A stretch of 64,000 nucleotides of DNA, taken from the NCBI GenBank assembly GCA_964023205.1, contig OZ026842.1:37153501-37217500 (forward strand). Reading direction: 5' to 3'. The position numbers and the translations under genes are program-made. The first letter of the stretch is position 1, and each line of letters begins with the position of its first letter. This DNA is from Lutraria lutraria (Eukaryota; Mollusca; Bivalvia; Venerida; Mactridae). The notes under the pieces were generated by a model. It worked only from the letters and a program-made list of their open reading frames with translations, ran no database searches and had not been told where the DNA came from. Shown piece by piece: positions 57,186 through 64,000 of this stretch.

Positions 57186-58200
57186 ACATACATGTACAAG
57201 GAAATTCCTAAAACTAGGCAAATGACGTAATTCAAGCACCGAGAAAGTCTTTTTGCAATATAAGTACAATATTTACTAAACCTAGTATTATGACTATGCA
57301 CAGAACTAGCTTGAGTTAAATACTCATTCATGTAAGAAGGGGACTGAAGAACATGTATGTATTTTAAAAACATGATTAAGAGTGATTTGATCCACTTTTT
57401 TAGCAACGAGTAACCAGCCTAACTTTAAAAACACTCTGTATTAATACGACTTCTTTGATCTAGCCGAAGTACAAATGTAATGATCTTGTTATGAGTAACC
57501 TGGAGCATGTTTTTCAGATTCTGAGAAATGCCATAATACCATACAGAGCAGGCATAATCCAAGTGACATTGGATCAAGGACATGATTAGCATTTTCTTAG
57601 TGTATAGTGATAAAAACTTTTGCTTTCTGTACAGAAACCTTAGTCTTACATTTGCTTTTTAATGATTGACGTAACCGTAGTCTCAAAGCTCAGACACTGA
57701 TCTAATGTGGCTAACATGCTATAATTATTAAGGTTAGAATCCCTTTTCAACATGGACTTAGAAGCAAATAAGATTGTTTCTGTTTTCCCTAGGTGTAATG
57801 ACAATTTGTTGTCAACTAACCAGTTACTAACTTGTTCAAGTTCCTGTGTTAACAGACGCTCAATATCAAGTTCACATTTGCCAGGTATTAAAATAGCAGA
57901 ATCATCTGCATATAGTAAAAGTTTATTTTTTACAACACCATGTCATTTACATGAATCAAAAAGAGCAGGGGCCCAAGTATGGAAATTTGTGATACACCAC
58001 ATGTGACCTTAGCATATGAAGAATGAATGCCGGATATATCTATACATTGTTGTCGATCAGATAGATATGATTTAAACCATCTGATAACATTTAGACTAAA
58101 ACCTAACATGTTAAGTTTGTCTAAAAGAATGGCATGGTTAACAGAACCAGAAGTCCACCAGAACCATACCAACATAATTCCCTTTATCTAAATTAAACCT
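57150..58200 (-). mobile_element. Degenerate LINE (CR1/Jockey/L2-type reverse transcriptase)
   Basis: Minus strand from 58200: GMVLVDF, a short deletion, then SVNHAILLDKLNMLGF, IRWFKSYLSDRQQCIDISG, GPLLFLIHVNDM, and in another frame the catalytic block LLLYADDSAILIPGK followed by VDNKLSLHLGKTETILFASK. Further down, VHSHNTRFSK is the usual C-terminal HNTR motif. Several frameshifts and stops make it non-functional. It is 5'-truncated. The 84-codon plus-strand frame at 57752-58006 is its shadow. Confidence 0.88.
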
Positions 58201-58389
58201 TATCGGTCATTTTCAGTAAGGCAGTGCAATTACATGGAGCAATATTGGTCCAAAATCAAGATCTAAAAATGCGTTTTAAGTATTTGCGTTTGAAAGAGAC
58301 ACCATTCAGTGGTTAATATAGAATATATCTTGATCATCAAATGATGTCAAAGCGTTCTTTTTGTGTCTGGAATAATGGGTATCAGATCC

Positions 58390-60535
58390 ATGATGAAAGG
58401 TTTGTTACGCACTGTGTCTGTGAATAAACAATGATGTGATCACAAAAAGTGGGACTCTTATTTAATAGAAATTGAATTATCCGATACATAAATGCTAGGA
58501 ATATGTAATATTATATCTAAAGAATGACTTCTTTGAAAACGTAAAAATGTTAATATACCTCAAAGTTGAAGGTATCATAAAACTCGTAAAATATGTCCTT
58601 CAAAAATGAACATTTTCTTCAATTCTTCCAAAGTTACATGTTTTTCACGTAGTAGATTGACAACACTTGAGGTTATGTAACTATCTTTCCACAGAACAGA
58701 AGATTTTATGACAGAAGTACATCACAATCATAAAACTGAATATTTGCAAAGCACATAATGTCGAAAAAAGTAACGAATCTTTCGACATGTTGAACGTACG
58801 ATAATTCAACGAAATGATTCTGATTTTTGCAGAATAATAAAACCCTTCGGACAAATCCAGTACAAAATCACGAGAATATAACACTTATTGACAGAAATGC
58901 CTGTATAAAATGTTTTTACAATACAAGAGTAACGAACCTTTCATTTTTGGTTATAACATATAATGCAAATCTTTGTCATTTCTTCCATGTATAACACCAA
59001 CATATTTATACTTGATATAAAAATAACTTAAGTAGATTTTACTATAAATATTGGCTTCACAACACAACATCCGTACACATAAAAATAACGGCAAAACTAT
59101 CTACTGTTATTCAGCATATGCCATTCCAAAACTATGCATGAATATCTCCGTCAGCCAAATTAAGCATTCGGTTTGACCTCCCATACATAATATTGGTAAA
59201 GTTGATCCATATATAATCGCTTTTTGACCACTGAAACAAATCCTTAAACTTTTGAATGTATGCTACATCAAAAGCTTCGTCATCAAGATCAACGCGCATG
59301 ATTTTTCAACACACCATGATTTGCTATACTGTACTGCCGCAAAATTACCAGTATCAATTGAGCACACAGGGCCATAGTTTCTAATTCTTGTTACATCATA
59401 TTCATAGGCTTCGTCTTATTGTTTCCGGCGTTCCCTGCATGTACTGTCGTCGTATTTCAGCATGCAACGACAATTTAAAAAAATGAAAGGTTCGTTACTT
59501 TAGTTGGTGATGTATTAGCACTGCATCTTTAATAAGATACATAATAACGGACACTGGTTCAGTTCAACAACCTTTTAGGCATGTTCTAAATCACGTAATA
59601 ATAGTTTTTAGATCTTATCTTAATTTGTATTAATTAATATATTTTTTCTAAATTTTTAACAGTAGGTACCAGTTAAGTACCAAATCATTAGTTGAATGAC
59701 CATATATCATATACAAGTACCTTTAGCAGCAAATACATGTGTCCATTACTAAGTTTGCGAGAAATACACGATGTAATATTTCCATATACAATGTATTTCT
59801 TTAAAATCTACTCGATCTTTTTCGATGAAAGGTTCGTTACTTAACGCCACGAACCTTTCCTTTCATAAAATGCAAGCAACAAAAGAATCTACACCGCTTG
59901 CATTGAAAATTTAACCACCGTCGGACAAATTAATATTTCATATTGCTTAAAAGCAAAAAAGAGTTAAAAACAATTTAAAAAACTAGGTTTAACTAACATC
60001 CAACAACCATGTGTTCACCAAAAAGAATGTCGGACGAAATTCCCCTGAAACTTTGCCCTTGTTTCAAGGATGAATACGTCGTATCTCCATCATACGTCGT
60101 ACAAGCTGATGCACGAAAAAACTCTGCCATACCTTACATAAACAACATTACAAGTACAACTGAAATAGCATGGTAACGAACCTTTCATCACGAACCTTTC
60201 ATTGGGCACGTTTTGGAACCATTTGGAAAAAAGAAAGAAAACAATAAAGACGAAAATGTTGTGTTTTATAATTAAATATCATGTCTTATGAATGACAAGT
60301 AGTAAATTATCTGCGTGTACCTAACACAGTAACAAACCTTTCACTTGTAAGTGGAATTTTGAAGAGTTCAGTGTTTAAGACCCTGTGATCAGACGACTGT
60401 CTTATCAAAACGAAGAAATTATGTTTTAACTGTCGTATGGTTGTGGAAGGGTGTGTTTTGTGGTATGTTTTCCCTTATAAAGCTGTATATTTCATATTAA
60501 TTCTACATATTTTTAAATGTAACGAACCTTACAGC
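58390..60535. repeat. Cluster of GTAACGAACCTTTCAT motifs in both orientations
   Basis: Full or near-full matches: 58394-58408 (rev), 58770-58785, 58929-58944, 59483-59498 (rev), 59825-59840 (rev), 59849-59860, 60173-60188, 60189-60202, 60329-60344 and 60519-60532. Spacing is irregular and the sequence between is not alignable, so this is not a simple tandem array. I do not recognise a known element. Confidence 0.7.
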
Positions 60536-63350
60536 AGTTTTAGTGACAAAATATATTTACAAACAGCAAAACATCAATTTTTCGCAATTACCTTGCTCTT
60601 TAACTCACCGTATATTTCTTATTTTATGAGTAAATAGTCTAGGATTTTTATGACTTGCAATTAAAAATCACCTAAATATATAGCAACATTTATTTTCTTC
60701 CTTATTAAAACGGAATATATGAAAATCAAGTAAAAACTTACCCTGCTAATTTCCTGTACGATAAAAACCGAACATAGCAGCACGACTGAACCTAGCAGGA
60801 CAAACCGAACATAGCGGGAGCGGTTTACGGGTGTGCATATGAACTGGTGCATATATACATTATACATTTATATATTTAAAATATCCTTAAATCTCTACTT
60901 TATAAATTTAATTTATGAATGGGAACAGTAATCTACCATTCAATTTCGGCCTTTGAGAGCCTATGCTACTCATTTATTCAGTCAGTCTGTCATTGATGTC
61001 TGTCCGATGGTCGAGCCCCGTTGTCAATCCGACGAACGACTCCTTTCCATTGTGCAGTTGATATTTCATATGTTTCGACATGTTTAACTGATTATGTAAG
61101 TATAATTAATTGTATGTTTACAATATATTCTGCATATTGAACTAATTTTATTCTATTAAGCGTTTAGCGGACCCAGAAATATATAACATTTTTATTATTA
61201 CGTACACAAAATTAATATTAGAAGACGTACCTGGTTGATATATGTACCTGGTTATTTACATAATTAAACCTTAAAGATGTAAACACAATTTTTTAAACTA
61301 TTTATGGCCAAATTTCCGGCGCTGCGTACAATTGGTGTAAACAGTGACTGTTTTTCCCCAATTTATTGCTACCAATATGATTCCTCATATCAGTTGTTAT
61401 TATGATAAATCGAGGGCATCATGCCAAATTGGAACTAGTTTCGCAGTCGTAGGAATTCATGAGGCTATAAGAAGCTCTTCGGTTGAAAACTAATTTAAAA
61501 ACACACTTTTTCGTCAAAGATTACGGAAATGATTTTTTCTTTGACTGAACTGTGATAGGGCTGTAGGGCACTAAATGTGTATAGCAAAACTATGATTCAT
61601 CATGAATATCTATTTCCCATATGAAAAGAGTGCAATATAATTATGGAATATGTATACACATATAATCATATAATTTATTATGCATTGAAAACTCCTAAAG
61701 TTCTGGAACTGCATCCAAGGGATATAACTTCTATAGCGTACAGTCTATGTCTTGTTGCGGTTACTTCCCTTGCGTTAAAAAAGTACGGCGCTGATAAACT
61801 GGTTCACGTGGACGGAATGTTGCAGTGCACCATAGGTCATCGAGAACCAGTTCACGGCGCTGACTGACTAAAACTATGTAGCGGATTCTCGAAAAAAAAA
61901 TCTTATAAAAGTTCACAGGGATGCTGTAAGCCTATTACATCCCTGATTTTAAGTACAGAAAACTTATAGAGACCTTGGGGAAACTATACTACTACATTAG
62001 GCGCGGTTACACTAAGTTAATGGCTTAATTACACGACCATGAGGTAAATAAATGAAATTATAATACACGTATACTACATACATTATATTTTGAAAATTAA
62101 AAAATGTATAGCAATGTTTGAAGTGCTTCATTTAATTTAGTTTTGCACGTATTATATCAGTTCATGACATTAAATATAATATATATTAATAATGTGTATA
62201 AGCTGCAGGTAGTTGTACATGTATTTAGATACCGTGAACTACCTGGTAAAAGGCGCAAAATAATCCTTTGTTTCTGGTTACATGCTCATATAGGTAGGGA
62301 ATTTTATTATTATTATTTGTTACTCTTGGAAGTACGCGGAAAGTTAAAAAATTGAGACTGAGAATGTTTCATTCCTCGGGCCTCATTAAACTCAATATTT
62401 CAACGCCTTACTTCAGACCAAATAATTTGTGACCAGCTTAAATTTAACTCACTATCTATAGTTATAAAATGTTTGGCTAAAATACTCTGTAATGAATTTA
62501 ATGTAGTTTATACAATTACAGATATATAATTTTATACTTGCATATACAGAATGTTTTCCAAATGGATATCTTACACATTTGTCTGTATAGTTAATCGGAT
62601 CTCAAATTCAAACTGCGACCAAGCATGTATATAAGTCCTTGCTGGGACTAATTTTAAGTTTCGCGTACGTGCTATATATGTTGGTCGATCCCAGCTGGTA
62701 TATGTTGAAAAATATATCTTGATTATAAATTCCTGCAACACTCAGATAATACTGAGGCTGTAATACCCCGGCCCTCCCCACGAGTCCCGCGGCGTCCCTT
62801 TTATTTTTTTCCACCGAGTCCCGCATCCCTTTAAGGTCTGCCCACAGGGGCACGGAGTGTACCTGTCATGCGTCAATGGAGTATTTCATTTTAACAACGT
62901 AAACAATTCAGGCTCGTACCCTAGCTAAATTTAACCCTGTCATAGTCAAGAATTTGACTGACTTTTTACAAGTATGTGGACTCAATTGCGTACTTGCGTA
63001 CATGCAGACCTGAACGCACCTGTAGATCCATAGTTAAATATACGCCCCTGTAACACTCCTTGGCTGCTGAGTCAGAATTTAGTCAAACAAGAGTTGCTCC
63101 CCTTTTCGACCCACAATGCATGAGGAATCGCTCTTCCTGGGTCAGTTATATGAATTTACGGCGAAAGTATCACACAGTTTCGGTGCAAATATTTACGTGA
63201 TTTGCCCTAGTTATGCTAACTATCTCGTATAGAATAAAAAGCATGACATTTGGTCTTTTATCTGACCAATTTATGTGAAAATAGGACGCCGCTCGGCGAC
63301 ATAGTTAAGAAATTTCGTTACAGGAAGAGTTCGTACTTTCGATGTTTTGA
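60536..63350. other. No recognised gene
   Basis: AT-rich sequence with an imperfect hairpin at 61789-61868 and a short GC-richer patch near 62760-62860. No splice-supported exon was found. Confidence 0.35.
61789..61868. repeat. Imperfect hairpin with CACGTG and GGCGCTGA repeats
   Basis: GGCGCTGATAAACTGGTTC is opposed by GAACCAGTTCACGGCGCTGAC; AACTGGTTC/GAACCAGTT is a perfect nine-bp arm, and CGGCGCTGA is also a direct repeat. Confidence 0.6.
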
Positions 63351-63360
63351 TCTGACAAGA

Positions 63361-63417
63361 TGGCGACCCAAAGCGTTAACGTTAGTCTAGATGACATAGA
63401 TTTGTCTCGGCTACGGG
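63361..63417 (+). CDS. First coding exon of an unidentified gene
   Basis: ATG in strong context (ACAAGATGGCGACC) opens 57 nt, MATQSVNVSLDDIDLSRLR, ending at CGG/GTAAAT, a usable donor in phase 0. The rest of the gene lies right of the window, as no second exon was found by 64,000. The start MA.QS.N, then a D/L-rich segment, loosely recalls prefoldin subunit 5 N-termini. With only 19 residues that is a guess and no symbol is given. A CAGGAAG (ETS-type) site lies about 40 bp before the ATG, as in many TATA-less promoters. Confidence 0.6.
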
Positions 63418-64000
63418 TAAATATACTTTCTACGTTATTTTCTTTCATTGAGAATGTCAGACTTTGTTCATTTGTATAAAAATATGGTTAAATAAGAGTG
63501 ATAACTCAATACTGAATTGGTTAGAATCGTTCCGAAAGTGATAAATAAACAGCTGATTTCTTCAACAAAGAGTTTGATTTTGGATGTTAGGTCATACATA
63601 GCATTGTCTCATTTTGTCAGTGATTAATTTTTCTCATAGTGTTAACTCTGTATTGTTTATGCAGTTGTGTTTATAGATAATAGGCTAGGTCTTGTCCATA
63701 TTGATGGCATTTAAACAATTTATGCACTAGCCCAACTAATTAATTGACTGTTTGTGACGACGAGACACTTTTGACCCCATCTAACACAGTCTAACAAATA
63801 ACTGCATATTTGTGTGCGGAAAAGCCCCAATTAAAACCCATTGGGCACAATAATTACAGTATCTGTGAACAATTTGAACATTTTGGTAGGTAGAAAACAT
63901 GTTTTCTTTACTCATACAACTTACAAGCATAAATATTAAATTATTTCAACTTACCTTTTCTGAATGGTGCATTTAATGTTTTTTTTCTCCCAACTATTTC

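Noticed and set aside
57752..58006. 84-codon plus-strand frame
   Set aside because: Antisense shadow of the LINE reverse transcriptase.
62608..62853. 81-codon minus-strand frame starting MPLWADLKGMRDSVEK
   Set aside because: It looked exon-like because of its charged start and GC-rich DNA, but no family is recognised, and an acceptor-like ATTACAGCCTCAG lies inside the frame without a matching donor. Left uncalled.

Overview
This is a 64-kb piece of an AT-rich, intron- and repeat-rich animal genome. It is almost certainly a bivalve mollusc and probably a heterodont. The basis is a TNF-ligand gene with short exons and long introns, together with dispersed repeats of a kind I associate with bivalve genomes (the GAGGGCC..GGCCCTATATCGCTCAC head, the 'aactagagctgtcacag' head, GTGACCTTGACCTTTGACC arrays). 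There is no bacterial organisation: no operons and no long uninterrupted genes. Species cannot be fixed from sequence alone.

Layout. 0-2.5 kb: a nested repeat, in which a palindromic/IR-bounded element occurs twice inside a 47-bp tandem repeat. 2.7-6.5 kb (minus strand): three tandem copies of a 70-nt signal-peptide exon, a possible second exon, and a 5'-truncated LINE in the intron between them. 6.8-12.3 kb: a diverged duplicated 350-bp segment, a tRNA-type SINE, a 41-bp satellite bounded by inverted repeats and a near-perfect 166-bp palindrome. 13.4-18.4 kb: a young LTR retroelement with two 1,252-bp LTRs, a PBS-like site and a polypurine tract but no protein genes. 19.66-22.16 kb: a 2.5-kb element with 517-bp terminal inverted repeats. 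23-32 kb: SINEs, a LINE relic, and a 1.2-1.4 kb segmental duplication holding one intact and one broken copy of a second signal-peptide exon family.

37.07-54.99 kb (minus strand) is the one gene that can be assembled with good confidence: a TNF-superfamily ligand of 407 residues in ten coding exons whose phases all match. It has a 131-residue Ser/Thr/acid-rich cytoplasmic tail, one membrane span (type II), a Cys-containing stalk and a C-terminal TNF homology domain. Two adjacent tail exons arose by local duplication. Its introns are loaded with three body types of a modular repeat family that share one head, with a 30-bp palindromic minisatellite and with a nest of MITEs. Upstream lie a second LINE relic (57.1-58.2 kb) and a 2-kb zone with about ten copies of a 16-bp motif in both orientations. 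At the far right (63.36 kb, plus strand) a new gene starts with a clear ATG and splice donor.

The likely functional output is one immune/apoptosis-type cytokine, a small family of candidate secreted peptides, and the 5' end of an unidentified gene. Most of the rest is mobile-element sequence. Exon calls were made by eye from splice signals, phase and translation; none is backed by transcript data.
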